DNA of 64,000 bases from Marchantia polymorpha subsp. ruderalis (Eukaryota; Streptophyta; Marchantiopsida; Marchantiales; Marchantiaceae), in the NCBI GenBank assembly GCA_037833965.1, contig AP031357.1, positions 7,646,001 to 7,710,000 on the forward strand, read 5' to 3'. Of the stretch, positions 12,660-24,770 are shown in pieces. The number at the start of each line of letters is the position of its first letter. Positions within the stretch are counted from its first letter, which is position 1. Both the position numbers and the translations under genes were made by a program. The notes beneath the pieces are model-generated. The model had not been told where the DNA came from, did not search any database, and saw only the letters and a program-made list of their open reading frames with translations.

Positions 12660-12780
12660 AGTAAATTAGTACATAGATCAAGCCCGTGGGACCCAAAGGG
12701 CCAAAAGGCTGGAAAACACAATACACGCCAAACATCTATTGACCAGGGTAAAGATCAAAACCCTAGAGGATGTTGTAAAT
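12660..12780 (-). mobile_element. LINE-like 3'-end fragment (dispersed repeat)
   Basis: The minus strand reads TGTATTGTGTTTTCCAGCC, CCCTTTGGGTCCCACGGG and CTTGATC. The same stretch occurs on the plus strand at 57780-57830, where it runs into a CCATTTA-type tail. It interrupts copy A of the segmental duplication but not copy B, so it is an insertion. Assignment to non-LTR elements rests only on the tail-like end. Confidence 0.45.
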
Positions 12781-14211
12781 GATATTGAACACGTCATAAG
12801 CTATTACTTTGGAATGAGGGAGAAACATCTTTTACGGTACACTTGCCTCGATCTCGTCAATCAGTCACAATTTCAGGCCTCGATCCACAAGACACACTAT
12901 ACGCATTCACACCGGATATGCATGTAATACGGATATTTCCATGAGCATATGTACGAAAGCGGAAAGATGATGTTACCCATCGCGCGTTTATTTGTCGGTG
13001 TCTTAAAGTCTGAAGTATATTGTTTGTCACTGAAATCATAAGATTACCCATATAGAAAAATACGTGCACTGTCGAATACCAAAGCTTCAGCTCTTCCAAA
13101 GAAAATAAGGCAAATGATAAGGAAGATCACGGTCAGCGATCACCATCATCATCCGACCATGAAGACCGATTTGGTTAGATTAGCGCTCTTCAGATGCCTA
13201 CAGTCAAATTTCGTGTTTTTCAGATACTCAGGATCTTCGCAGTCAAATTGAAACTCGCAGCAATGAAATTTCAGTTTATACATTAGCATTTCACGGCGAC
13301 GCTGAACTATATCAAAGCGGCGGAATGAAAACTGGAACATCTTTAATTCGTCTTGAGAATATGAGTTTGACTTCTTTGTCCATCAACTGTTTCTTCATCC
13401 AGATCATGGAGGTATTCATTGAAGCTTCTTCGTCCTCCCCCTCCCAATCCAGCCTGCGGACCTAGATGGCTTCCAGGCTCGCCATTCGACCACCATGATA
13501 CCACCCTGTTGTTTTTCTTGGCATATACTTAACACCCGGATGAACTCCTAGAGCAATAGAGATTGCAGATCGGAGCTGAAGTTTCATGGGATTGAATACA
13601 CGACTACTTCTGCCGTGGCCTCCAAGAGCTTTTAACGCCAGGCTAGCGGAATTTATGAGCCGACGGCCATTGGAAGCGTTCGGAGAGGCTGAGAAATACA
13701 GTCCAAAGAGTGGAGAAACTTGTTATTTGTGAATGTGGAATTTGGCTTCAGGAGTCGAAAAACTGAGCATCAGCTTTTTCAAATGAACCTTGGGCTTTTT
13801 GCTTTCTAGAAAAATATAACTCTTTTGAGATGCTGGCAGTTGGTGTTTGAAGATAGTTCAGAAGACCTGTCAATTGGAGAAATTTATCTGATAGGAAGAA
13901 AATGTGTGTGTAGTTTGCCTTCAGGATCTCCGCAACATCAGCGTTAAGAACCCAAACTGACGAAATCTAAAGTCGGTGAATCTGCGTTTAGCTTCATGTG
14001 ACTATCGTTTGTCATCTTGAAGATGATCAAATTTTATCTTTCATCTTAGTTCCACTTTGATACAAGTTAAATTTTCTCGGAATTGATTTGAATGTGTTCA
14101 TATTTACTGGACAAAGGATTTACTGAACCAAGCGCAGGGTTTTGCAATAGAGATATAAACAATGATGTTCATATCGACTATAATTATCATATAGTTGAAG
14201 TACGTTAAATT

Positions 14212-14236
14212 CGCTTGAATTCAGGGAATTCAAGCG
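14212..14236. repeat. Perfect 11-bp-arm hairpin
   Basis: CGCTTGAATTC and GAATTCAAGCG flank AGG. Confidence 0.75.
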
Positions 14237-15849
14237 TTGGTACGGATGGATTCAATTGTATGGATGAGGTTCAATTGGATCAGCTCAAGGTGTTAAGGTA
14301 GAGGTTATAAGGTTTGCATACATTTAGAGTTCCAGGATTGCAAATACTATCATAACAATTTTGCCAATATAATCTATCAAGAATATTTCTAAAAGTTGAA
14401 ACTTTGATGATGAGACACATTTCTTTAAAAAATTTAGAATAATCATACGATGACTTGGATTACATGTTGATTAAACTAAATAGGATCCACGTATTACCTT
14501 TGAGCTAACGTAGGATGCGATCAATTTTTCGAAAAAGAAAATTAAAAAAAAAGTTGAATATATTTTGAGAGCCCAACCAGAAAATTCCTCTACAGCCAGG
14601 GATTAAAACAATTTCTGAGAGCAAATCGATGTTCTTGGAACACCGCATGAAACTGCATTCACGGCTTCAACTGCTTCTTCTGTTCACACGATATTTCTAG
14701 TTTTTTTGTCAGCTTCCGAATCACTAGGCATGCTCTTACCTCCCTGGGATTACGCAATTCATAGTCAGGATTATATTTATATAGCTGTCCAGTTGAGAAT
14801 CCCATCCATACATGCAGTGATTACCTTCTACCGTCTCTAATTCCTGCGATAAATTGAGCACCAATGCCCAAAAAATTCTTAGTTTGCCTTACCTTCCATT
14901 ATCTTATTATTGTCGTCATCCTTATTGTATTGACTTGTTGTATTTGCTTTCATACGAACTCTTAAATGACAGTTTCTATATCCAAGTTTTTCTGCTCCAC
15001 ATTTACCTCATTCTTTTAGCTGATGCGGAGCAACAGCTCTTACAACTTTGTTCGGATGATACATGTGATCATCAATGTATACATCCATGTTTGAAAGTCA
15101 TGACTTTGAACCAGACAAATGTCGCTACTTTGGAATCAACCACTCTAACTTCGACAAAAATATATGAGAATAAGGATTTTCAACTGTACTCTAGTCGCCT
15201 CACGAATCTGGTAGCCGTGGCTTGAATTCTTTTGCACATATGTCACCCTAGTTCACACAAATTGAACTATCCTTGAAGCAATCAATAACGTGCACTTTTG
15301 CATACTCACATAACTGGTTTGCTGAAATGTAATTAGTTGGTCTAAAATGCTAAGCACCTTATTTCAGAAATTCAACTCAATTTTGTATCCAATTGTTCCT
15401 TTACTCTATTGCTCCCCACGTTTTGATCATTTTCTCTCGTCAAACAGTTATGAACTCATGTAAGAAGTGATATGACATAGAGTATGATATAGACAGAGTA
15501 GACATAGAGTACCGGTGCTGAAGTGGCAGACTGATTGGCGCAATCCATTGGCGCAATCCGGGCTTCTCTGCTTCGAGTATAGGGTGGATTGTCCTCTGAT
15601 ATCACTCCGTCTCGAAGCTGTAGATGCTGAAATACACGCATCGATCTATCACGACTATCATTTCCGTTGACATGTTTGTGAAAAACAGTATGTCATTCAA
15701 AGTTTACACTGTTCACTGAATAGTTCTACACTGTCTTTGTCTCACTAGAAGAAAAAATGACTCAGCCAGCAAGCTCCTTCACGAGATGCTGCTTCTCACT
15801 GATCATGAGTGCAATGATTCCAAAATATCCAATGTTCACGTTCAACTCC

Positions 15850-16070
15850 CGAGGGTCAAGCACCTCAAGGTCAAGCTTTAGCTTCACTAAAAGCTCTCTG
15901 CTTCGGAACCTGAACGGAAGATATGATAAATCACTATATCGAGGGTCAAGCACCTCAAGGTCAAGCTTGAACTTCACTAAAATCCCTCTGCTTTGGGACC
16001 TGAACCTGAACTGACCTGAACGGAAGATTTAAAAAACAATATGTTGAGGGTCAAGCATCTCAAGGTCAAG
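15850..16070. repeat. Minisatellite, about 90-105-bp unit, two and a half copies
   Basis: GAGGGTCAAGCACCTCAAGG recurs at 15851 and 15941, and in the form GAGGGTCAAGCATCTC at 16046. The second unit carries a short internal expansion of a CTGAAC-rich motif. Confidence 0.85.
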
Positions 16071-18881
16071 TCCAAGACTCCGAAATCACATCTGCAAACT
16101 TTAGCCATCGTCTACGAAATTCAAGCATGCTATCAAGCATATTTAAATCTTACCGGTTTCACGTTTCCAACCGCATACTTAACCGCTTACTTTTGCTAAC
16201 GTGTTTCAATCGCATCTAAGAGCATATGAGATACTCTAAGCAGTAGCTCCCAGGTATACAAGACTTATAGATTTTATTGGATATGAGGCTGGTTTCAATC
16301 CAAATTTTTTACTTAGAATTGTTTTCCAGGAACGGCTGATTAAAATAACCATTTCGACAGTAACCTAGTTTAGTGACAATCTCAGACTTTGAGTCCCCGA
16401 TAACTTGCAGATTACTTTCAGTTCGCTGGTGAAGTCACTCATGAAGACAAACGTCATGTAAAGCTTGTGGTTTTGCAGATTCTACGTGAGGAGGGATGGT
16501 TGTGCCACGTCCCTGTAGGCCACTTTCCAAAGAGATGTTGTCCTTATCTGGCTGAGACCGTGTGCTTGTGACTTTTTCCAATATGATTTGTATCAAATCA
16601 TAACCCTACACGTATACTATCCGTGTTTACCTGGTATGACTTTTTTTGCCACAGCTGAGGTCTGAGTCAGTCAAGCAGGCACTTGAGAAATCAGTTCTGC
16701 TCTCCCACAAAAAACGAAGCTGCACATGATACAAAGACAGGTGAAATTTCTTAGGATATAGCTCAGGTTCTTCTTAAAGCTGAAGGACAGAGTGAATTTG
16801 GATCTAGTACGGAATATGTTCCCCTTATACCTCATTATATTCAACGAACTCTTTCTTCGAGATGATCGAGTGCAGAATGCAGCTAATCAATTCTGAAGGC
16901 GAGGCAGCCATCATCATCTGGTATGACTGTAAAATGAGGGATGTTTAAGACTGTAACATGGAAAATAATTGGTGGATTTTCTAATAATCAGCTCAAGGTG
17001 TAGCAGGACCTCATGTATGCGTTCACGTGGAATTGTCAAGAAATCAGTAACCACTTCACGACATTATTAGTGGCATTCACTGAACTAAGAGATCAAGAAT
17101 CTGGAATCTGTGTTCTCAACAGTACATGAAGAAGTACTAGAAAAAGCACATCGCCAGAAGCTCTCACCAAGTTTTTGAAAAATTATTATCAGAACTCGAC
17201 TAACTACACCTGAAATTGTATTTAATTAGACTATGTGAATTTGTGATCTTCAAGAGAGTATGAATATTACCAGTTGAAGCAGATCCTCTTGCGGTCTATG
17301 TTGTTTTTAATTCCAGTAGCCCGAGATATGTAAGTCAGAACATGAGTTTCGAAGAAATGAGCGGCTTATTAGTCAAGCGATTTTGTTGTTATTTGCGTTC
17401 TGGAGGGGACTGACGATGAAATCAGGTAGCGAAGGCGACATTCGGAGCAATGCGGGCTTGGTTCTTCACTGTACAAATTGACCAGAAAACGCATGACATG
17501 TAGGTACATGCTGTAGTTGTATTTTTGGTGGACGTTCCACTTGAACAGTTCATACTGACCCTGTCGAATCCTGAAGTCAAAAGTCCCAATGCCTCAGTTG
17601 AAGCTTTTTCGAGACAAGGTCTTCGTCCCAACTGTTGTCGAATTCTAACTTCCACCCTCTCAAAAGAACTTCTTTTCTCCCTCGGCTGATAAACCCATGT
17701 CCGGTCTGGTCATCTTGGAAAATCTCCCGGGTCTTGCGACTAGTCCCAGCTCCCGTTGTTTTTCCATCAGGTCGTTACTTGTCACGATGAGCCAGTTCCC
17801 TTCAATCATCTAACCGCCATTGCCCTCCCATGTCCCTAGAAAAACGTGGCCTCGCGCTACAGCTCTTGGAGGCTAGCGGTGTTGACATCTTTCCTTTTTA
17901 TAATACTCAAGAAGCTTACTTCGGAACTCTCATGGTTGGATAATAGACCAGCGTCGTAAAAGGTTTTCTTCACTAACATCACTTTATCATAAAACCGATC
18001 TATGTTCATGGGTTTATTATGAGAAGAAGGGAGCAGAGAGGACTCCAAAATATACTGGATGAGAATAAACAAAGGAAGGTTCAACGAGTGACGCTCCTTA
18101 TTACTGACGATATGAAACGATACTTTCAAATTTCAACTTCTCAAGACAAATTACATTTGCGGAGTATACTGTAAGTTTTGACGAGGATCTGGCGAAGAAG
18201 AACTTCTGCCCAATCCTAAACATCCACCCGGGCCGAAACCTAGATATCCTCACAGTTGACATCTGATATCTACCATACTGGATAAACTCCTGACCCACCA
18301 ATGTGCTTTCCGATAAAGGATGTACAACATATGAAGATGGATTACGCAAGCGATCATGATCAACACTTTGGGAAATGGGCCTAGGATTTATCTTTGAGAT
18401 CGGTGACTTATGAACAGAATACAATATTTCCCCCACTTCTCAGCACAGTAAGCTACTCTGGTAACAAAATCTATTTATTAGACTTTTGAGTCGCCATCCC
18501 CACGTGTGCAATATCTGTATACATTTTCCACCTTCGTCAAAAGTACTGCTCGCATAGCTGGTATGATTGCATATTTTAGCTGCCTCTAGAGTCAAGGATG
18601 AAGTTCGTGCCGTTTTTGAGAGCCGATGCCATTTTGCCTGGCGAATGTTTTCTACCATTTCATATACTGAAGATCCTGAGTGTTTCTTTCGAGGTCTTCC
18701 AAGTCAGAGATTTCCACATAACGTGGCCTTGTGATCTAATAGAGCATATGCTCGATCTACACTAAATATATATTCAAATATATAAGATACTGAAAAGTTC
18801 TACTGTGATGATTTTCATTGGGTGATGACTTTTGCCGCTTCTGAAGTCCGAATTAGTCAAATGTTCACCTGCCCCTCACGC

Positions 18882-18889
18882 TATAAATA
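18882..18889 (+). promoter_or_regulatory. TATA box of the hevein/EG45-like gene
   Basis: TATAAATA in a CGCTATAAATAC context, 243 bp before the ATG. A 5' UTR intron with donor at 18973 and acceptor ending at 19122 fits between it and the start codon, giving transcription start near 18910-18920. Confidence 0.6.
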
Positions 18890-19131
18890 CATCGAGCTTT
18901 GCTGGAAGTAGGCAATCTCACTCTTCAACTCTCAGAGGTCCCTCTTGATACTCAGAAAGCTTTTGAATGCAGGTAATCAGCTTTGCTTTCGATTCGTTTG
19001 CATACTCATCTTGAAGATTTTGTAAACAGAGTGATCATTCCCTTGTATGGAAGAAAGCATGTTCATAGAAGCAGACCGAGACTACGTATATAACTCTGAC
19101 ATGGTTATTTCTGTCTCTGCAGATATCAAAG

Positions 19132-20202
19132 ATGGATTCTAAGGTAATTCAAGTGGCAACAATGTTACTCCTGTTTTCTCACCTTTGTGCAGCAGAACAA
19201 TGTGGACGACAAGCAGGGAATGCAGTGTGTCCCAACAACCTTTGCTGCAGCCAGTGGGGCTATTGTGGAACTACATCAGACTACTGTGGAACCAACTGCC
19301 AAAGCGGACCATGCACTGGCAGCTCTCCTCGTCCTCCACCTCCTCCTCCTCCTTCCGGCACTCCTCCCGGCACGAAGACCGGGGAAGCTTCGTATTATAC
19401 AGCTCCCTTCGTTCGTAAGTACCTTCCGTTTCCCCTTCCTAGGCCTTCTGAGTAAGTGAGTTAGCCTCATGCATACAGAAGTCCACATTGTGGTCAAGAT
19501 CGAACTTTATGAAATCGATTGACCTTAAGTTCTACAATGATTTGCGTGAACCCTGAATAGTCGTTTCTAGCTGACGGAGTTTATATCAATTAACCATGTT
19601 CAGGATGGAGGTTGTCTAGAACTGTGATCAAGCTTGAAGAATAATTATTTATCTTCACTCTTTATCTAGTAATTCACAAACCATGCTTAGTCCCCAACTT
19701 GCTGCGAATATGGGAATGCAAGCAATTTCGCCCGCATTTTCACATTGCCTGCTGACACTTGCGTGATAATCTCGTCCGTTGAAGAAAATATTACATTTTT
19801 GATTCATCCTTGCTCAAGCTCCACTTTATTCACGTCATGATAAAGCTTGCACCATTCTCAGCATGCGAGCTTGAATCTGTTTGGTCGTTGGATGCAGCCT
19901 CCGCGTGTTTTGGAGACAATGCAGGTCAGTTTCCCTCCAATAATTACTTTGCTGCGGGAGGTGACGGAGCACCCAACATCTGGAACAATAGTGCAAACTG
20001 TGGAAAATGGTTCAAGATCAAATGCACAGGCAATGGCTGCACCAGCTCAGCTACCATCTCTGTCAAGATAGTGGATCGTTGCCCTAATGGATGTGTAGGT
20101 GGGCGAGCATTTGATTTGTCCAACACAGCATTTGCAGCCATAGCAAATCTAGACGTCGGACATATCACTGTCACCTACTCCGGTCCATATAACAGCCCGT
20201 AG
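19132..20202 (+). CDS. Secreted hevein-domain plus EG45/expansin-like double-psi-barrel protein
   Basis: Two exons, 19132-19414 and 19898-20202, give 195 aa. Residues 1-21 are a signal peptide ending CAA. Residues 22-61 are a complete hevein (CBM18) domain with eight cysteines (24, 33, 38, 39, 45, 52, 56, 61) and the SQWGYCG core that binds chitin oligomers. A proline-rich linker follows (62-84). The rest is an EG45/plant-natriuretic-peptide-like double-psi barrel: [36 protein letters not shown] and AFDLSNTAF. Most land-plant EG45 proteins lack the hevein part; PR-4 proteins pair hevein with a different barrel (barwin). The acceptor at 19896-19897 is chosen over the earlier one at 19858-19859 because it restores the family motif VPSACFG. 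Likely apoplastic, perhaps in defence or wall interaction; the role is inferred. Confidence 0.88.
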
Positions 20203-20384
20203 TTACATGACGAACTTAAAATGGAGTGTTCTCGTAAAACGTCGGGATATCTTCTCAAAACGGGGAATCTGCAATGTCCTCCTCAACTTCCTCTTTGCAT
20301 CAGAGGAATTGCACTGTTTCGACCCTTGAATTGGTTTTGGGTTGACAGCAAATAAATCGTCTACATCGTTATAATAAAAGGCAG

Positions 20385-22140
20385 GATCGAATTCAGTTTG
20401 TCTCTCCTGCAATTTATTCTCTTCCATCAACCAGTTTTACTCTTGAAACTGTTCCACGAGCAGTATTTGTGTTTCGTCCACGGATGCTAGTGAAAATTAT
20501 GGCGAAAAAGTTTTAGCTTATAGAACTGATGCGTGCTCTACTTGGACGACTTTGACAGTCCACATTTTCTTCAGACATCTGATTTACTGTGTAAATCAGA
20601 TATTTCTGAGGTCTTTTCCCACGCGCCATAATGCACGGTTCTGCATGAAAAATGATTTGAATGAATTGAATCTTGTGTTAGTTTAAGAGTGTCGCAGCTA
20701 ATGGGTTAATTTGCATTCCCGTCTGGGACAAATTTCATTCAGTAAGGCACGTATCCAGGGAAGATGTATTAAGCTGATTCATCTATGTTTTGCATTATTG
20801 ATTGCATTTTCTTTGATATTCACTCATGACAATTACTTCAGTAAGAAGTTCAAGAAAAGAGTAGAGTACTTAATATCTTGCGCTCGCCTCTAGTCTGCAC
20901 GTAATTCTATCTGGAATAAATCATATTGGACAAGCCGAAAGCTATTATTTTGGAATGGGACCGCATAGTCTCCTTTGGAACACTGGCCTAATCCAGTTCA
21001 AACTGGCCGAAGTTTACGGTTGGCTCCAAAGACATGATATGCATTCACACGAGATATACCAGCAACCGCACAACCTCCATTAGCGTATTGACGAAAGTGG
21101 ATACATGATACACAGTGCTTGTAATTATCGGTGCCTCAGAGTCTGACATACAGCGCTGTCACCAGACTACATTACTGCACTGGAGTCAAAATAATACTGT
21201 ATTTTTTTGTAAGTCACCAATCCTCAGTATACAATTCTAGATGTATTGTCTAATACTAATGCTGCAGCGTTTTCACTCAAAATCTTAAGGCAAAAATTAA
21301 CAATAAGCAAGGTAACCGATCACGGTTATTTTGGCAGTTGTAAGATGCCTCCAGTCATAAATAAATGCGTTTCAGATGCTCCGGATCTTCGCAATCATAT
21401 ACGGATTCGCATCGATGGACTTCGAGTTCTTACTAAGGAATTTCATGGAGACTCACAAATATTCCAAACCGCCATATTGAAATCGGAACTGCGATTTGCC
21501 TATCTTCATTATATGAGTTAGATTTGTTTCTCCATCTCGTTGAGGGAGACCTTCATTGAGGTTTCCTCCTCCTCCTAATTCCATCGTGGCCCTAGATGGC
21601 TTTCTAGCGCGCCATTCTACCATCAGCTTATCATACTGTTGCTTCATTCGCATATATTTGAAACCAAGATGAAGTCCTACAGAGTTTTCAGAACGGAGCT
21701 GAGGTTTGACGAGATTGGAATATATGACTACCGCTGCCGTAGCTTCCACGAGCTTTTAGCATCAGACTAGCTGAGTTCATGAGGCCACGGCCAATGGAAG
21801 CCTTTTAAGAGGCTAGCAGTTACAGTCCGAGGAGTTGAGTAGAACACCTTCCGATAGGATAAACTTGGTATTTGTGTACGTGGACTCTGGCATCAGGAGT
21901 CGATAGACGAGCATCAACTTTAGAACATCTAAACTCGATTCTTGCCACATTTTTGAGAGGCTCGCAGCTATGGCTCGAAGACACTTTAGAATACCTTTCA
22001 ATCAGATAAGATTATCCTCTCATTGAATTTGGGCAGCAGGATCTCGACAACGTCCGCGTCAAGGGTCAAATGTGAGATAATCCTGTGACGGCGAGTCATC
22101 CAGAGCTTCATCTGCCGACCTTCTGTCCTTTTGAAGAGCC
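20385..22140. repeat. Old segmental duplication, copy B
   Basis: Partner of 12091-14035, starting in the 3' flank of the hevein/EG45-like gene. A minus-strand frame near 21690-21800 keeps the block NSASLMLKA shared with copy A, followed in another frame by QLRSENSVGLHLGFKYM. The copies differ by many substitutions and small gaps, so the event is old. Confidence 0.7.
20577..20601. repeat. Perfect 11-bp-arm hairpin
   Basis: ATCTGATTTAC and GTAAATCAGAT around TGT, inside copy B. It is absent at the matching place in copy A. Confidence 0.75.
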
Positions 22141-23480
22141 GTATCCAGGAAATGCTGTATTATCCAGACTATTTCGTCTCTGTCAGAAAACATCAATCTT
22201 CATAGCATGATCAATGTTGATCGCATGCATTCGATACTTCGTGCAGCATCAGAGGAAAGTGTGTCCCAGCTGAAATATCAGCTTCCGTTTCGTCATGAAG
22301 AAATCGTGAGATCCTGTGCTTCACCTCTGCCGTAGTCGGAACTTGACAGATCATACCGAAACTTCTGCCCTGAAATTCGACCACTTGCTATCAAATCTAA
22401 ATTGATTCGTAAGACTATTTGGAAACCCTCCCTTGATGCATTTATGGAGTCCGGGAAGTTGTGAATTGATAATCTAAAAACTCAAAAGCCTACTTAAAAG
22501 ATCAGTCCGCTATCCATAGTTTCCATTTTTTTTTATGGCTTCTTTTGTTCCTACACTACCTTCATATGAATAAAATCGAACTGAGTGATTCATCAATTTT
22601 TCAGAATTTTGGTTTATTTTAAATTTAGTTTCTTTGAATTAGCAAGATTTGCAATAAACTTAAGACTCACAATGTACTGAATACCTGAACACTTGTATAG
22701 ATGTGTACACAAGGTTAGCACAATGTACAAATGTGCTTCACTTATTTCAAATACATGTGATTACTATAATTTAAGTTTTGATTCTAAATATATTAAAATA
22801 AAAAAAACTTGAATCTGTAAATCATCAAAATCAAATTAGCATTGCAACTCAACTTTGTATATAGTTTTTTATAAATCTTTCAGCTTAAACGATCAAATCA
22901 GAATCCAACTTTTGCATGTTCAATAACATTTTAAATTCCATCAAATACTTATTTAAAATTTAAAAAAATGGTTTTCTACGTTTTCAAACTGGTTAATTTT
23001 TTATTAAATTTTGAGTTCATGAACCTCAAAATGTTATTCAGTTCAACACGTTACAAAGTGTTAGTAATTGATTCATGATTGATTTAATCTTGGTCACTTT
23101 AGGAAAATTTCATTTTCACATCATTTTTGTTAGATTACATTTTTTTTGCTTGTTATAAACCAACTTCTTGCTTGTTTTAATGTTGAGTAACGGTCTTTCC
23201 TGTTCATAGCTATTCTTGAGATATTAGATAACTCTTTTAGTGCAATGAACATGTGAATCTAGCAAAAAAGGTGTGAAAATAAAAATTTCTTTAGTTTAAT
23301 TCTATATATTTAAGTTGTTTAATATCAATATATATTGTTTACTGAACAAATTAGATAAAAAATTTTACTATTTTCTGTATTTAATCTGTTTACCCTTAGT
23401 TAACTCGTAGTGTCATAATATTTATTTCTTCAAGTCATCTCTCTGTATGTTTTACAATAACTACACAATCTAAAGAGTCA
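22141..23480. other. Intergenic, turning AT-rich
   Basis: From about 22480 the base composition shifts sharply to A+T. No gene is seen before the transposon remnant. Confidence 0.5.
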
Positions 23481-23499
23481 ACATTAACTGCTTATTAGT

Positions 23500-24770
23500 C
23501 GATGTTTTCTAAGGTTGAAAAGAAGATTCTGGAATGGATTGATGAAGAAATGTCGAGCTTTGCTTGTTTTGATTTCCATTATTATTTGCCACAAAGCAAA
23601 ACAAATTACGACCTCAATGGAAATCGCTCATGATAAATTCAAGACATCGTGAGGCTAGTTTGCCCGATTTCAACATCAACATGGTTTAAACAACATAATT
23701 TTGTTTGAAGAAGGTGGCAAGGTCGACAGAAACATTGAAAGCTTTGGAAGACTTGTTTTCCTTGATTGGCCAATATGATGCTGCATGCTGTTACAAAATA
23801 GACGAAACTGGGTTGTTCTCCCGTGTCATTTCACAATATATTGTGCTAATGCCACATGAAGATTTAACTAATGTCCGGGGCAAAATGCGAGCAAAAGACA
23901 AGGTAACATTGGTGGTGTGTTGCAACTGCAGTGGAACAGAAGTAGTTATGATCACAATGATGGGTAAAGCAAATCAACCTACTTTCATTGTTGGAATCAT
24001 TTGATTCATTCCTTATTTTTACCACAAAAACACTTGGATTGATGTACTGAACTTAAATAAGTGATTTGATGATGTCTTTGAGCCTAATGTTAGGCAATAG
24101 AGAGTTTACAAAGTGTTGTTACTACTTGACAATGCTCCTCGTCATACTACTATATTTTAGCCAAATGGCATTCGTGTTGAATTTTTTCCACCTAATGTCA
24201 CCCCTTGGAAGTAGTCAATGAATATGGATATCATCTCAGTCTTAGAAAACAATACAAGTATATTTCTTTAAAGTATATCGCTGCATTTTATGACATTACA
24301 TAAGAACTTAAATACCAACTTGCATTAGCATCTTTGGAATTCAAACGGGGCACCGCTAGCAATGCTTACGGAAGATCTGCACATTGCTTGATGCTGCAAA
24401 GTTTGCAAATGTTGCTTGGACTGACATTTTCACTAATAGTTTGAAAAACTGCTTAAAAAAGTACATATTTCTCTTGGATTTGGCAACGCCGATAATATCG
24501 ATCGCGATGATGCCACTATTACTGAAATTGTTGAATTGTTAAGCAACTGTAATATTCTTGACGGATCCATTTGAAATGGATATTAAGAGCGAGATTGAGA
24601 AATGTTTGAATAATGATAGCAAAGATTTGCAGATGTATCTCAAAAATTTGCTTAAGAAATTGAACATGCTATGGATAATGTTGTTTTGGACCCTATTATT
24701 GAATCCAAGGAGTATGAACTTGAAATGTACACCAACAACTTTGATATGGATTAGCTCTATCTGATTTTTT
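23500..24770 (+). mobile_element. Broken pogo/Jerky-like DNA transposon (DDE_1 transposase remnant)
   Basis: The order of parts is that of the pogo/Tigger/Jerky group. A CENP-B-like HTH lead (KVEKKILEWIDEE) lies near 23515. Then comes the catalytic region CCYKIDETGLFSRV at about 23790 and LMPHEDLTNVRGKMRAKDKV with VTLVVCCNCSGTEV. Next is VLLLLDNAPRH at about 24115-24145, then RVEFFPPNVTPWK at about 24170-24212. The first two D positions of the DDD triad are visible (DETG and LLDNAP). The frame is broken by stops after the HTH part, at 24001-24003 and at 24160-24162, and the coding part ends at YTNNFDMD with TAG at 24750-24752. No terminal inverted repeats were found by eye. It sits in an AT-rich island. 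Confidence 0.8.

Larger units (their letters stand above)
12091..14035. repeat. Old segmental duplication, copy A
   Basis: It aligns collinearly and in direct orientation with 20385-22140. Anchors include the TGTCTCTCCT motif at the left, CATGACAATG with GTAAGAAG, CTATTACTTTGGAATG, a CCTAGATGGCTT block and GGCCATTGGAAGC on the right. On the minus strand both copies keep a decayed coding-like block, here NSASLALKAL near 13640-13660. I recognise no protein family. Copy A also has its own additions: a 97-bp tandem duplication (12388-12583) and a LINE-like insertion near 12660-12780, neither present in copy B. Confidence 0.7.
14036..18880. other. Long intergenic region with coding-like remnants
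   Basis: No intact gene. It holds a perfect 11-bp-arm hairpin (14212-14236) and a minisatellite (15850-16070). Exon-like pieces occur at about 16410-16560 (YFQFAGEVTHEDKRH, then ILREEGWLCHVPVGHFPKR after a TTTTGCAG acceptor) and 16655-16860 (LRSESVKQALEKS; AQVLLKAEGQSEFG). Minus-strand frames at 17857-18660 show protein-like runs in shifting frames. These may be remains of lost genes whose families I cannot name. Confidence 0.4.

Noticed and set aside
14854-15225. 123-codon plus-strand frame with Leu/Tyr-rich start
   Set aside because: No known domain, no splice context and chance-like composition in AT-rich DNA.
19842-19897. Earlier acceptor for exon 2 of the hevein/EG45-like gene (AG at 19858-19859)
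   Set aside because: It would add residues that break the family motif leading into PSACFG; the AG at 19896-19897 restores it.
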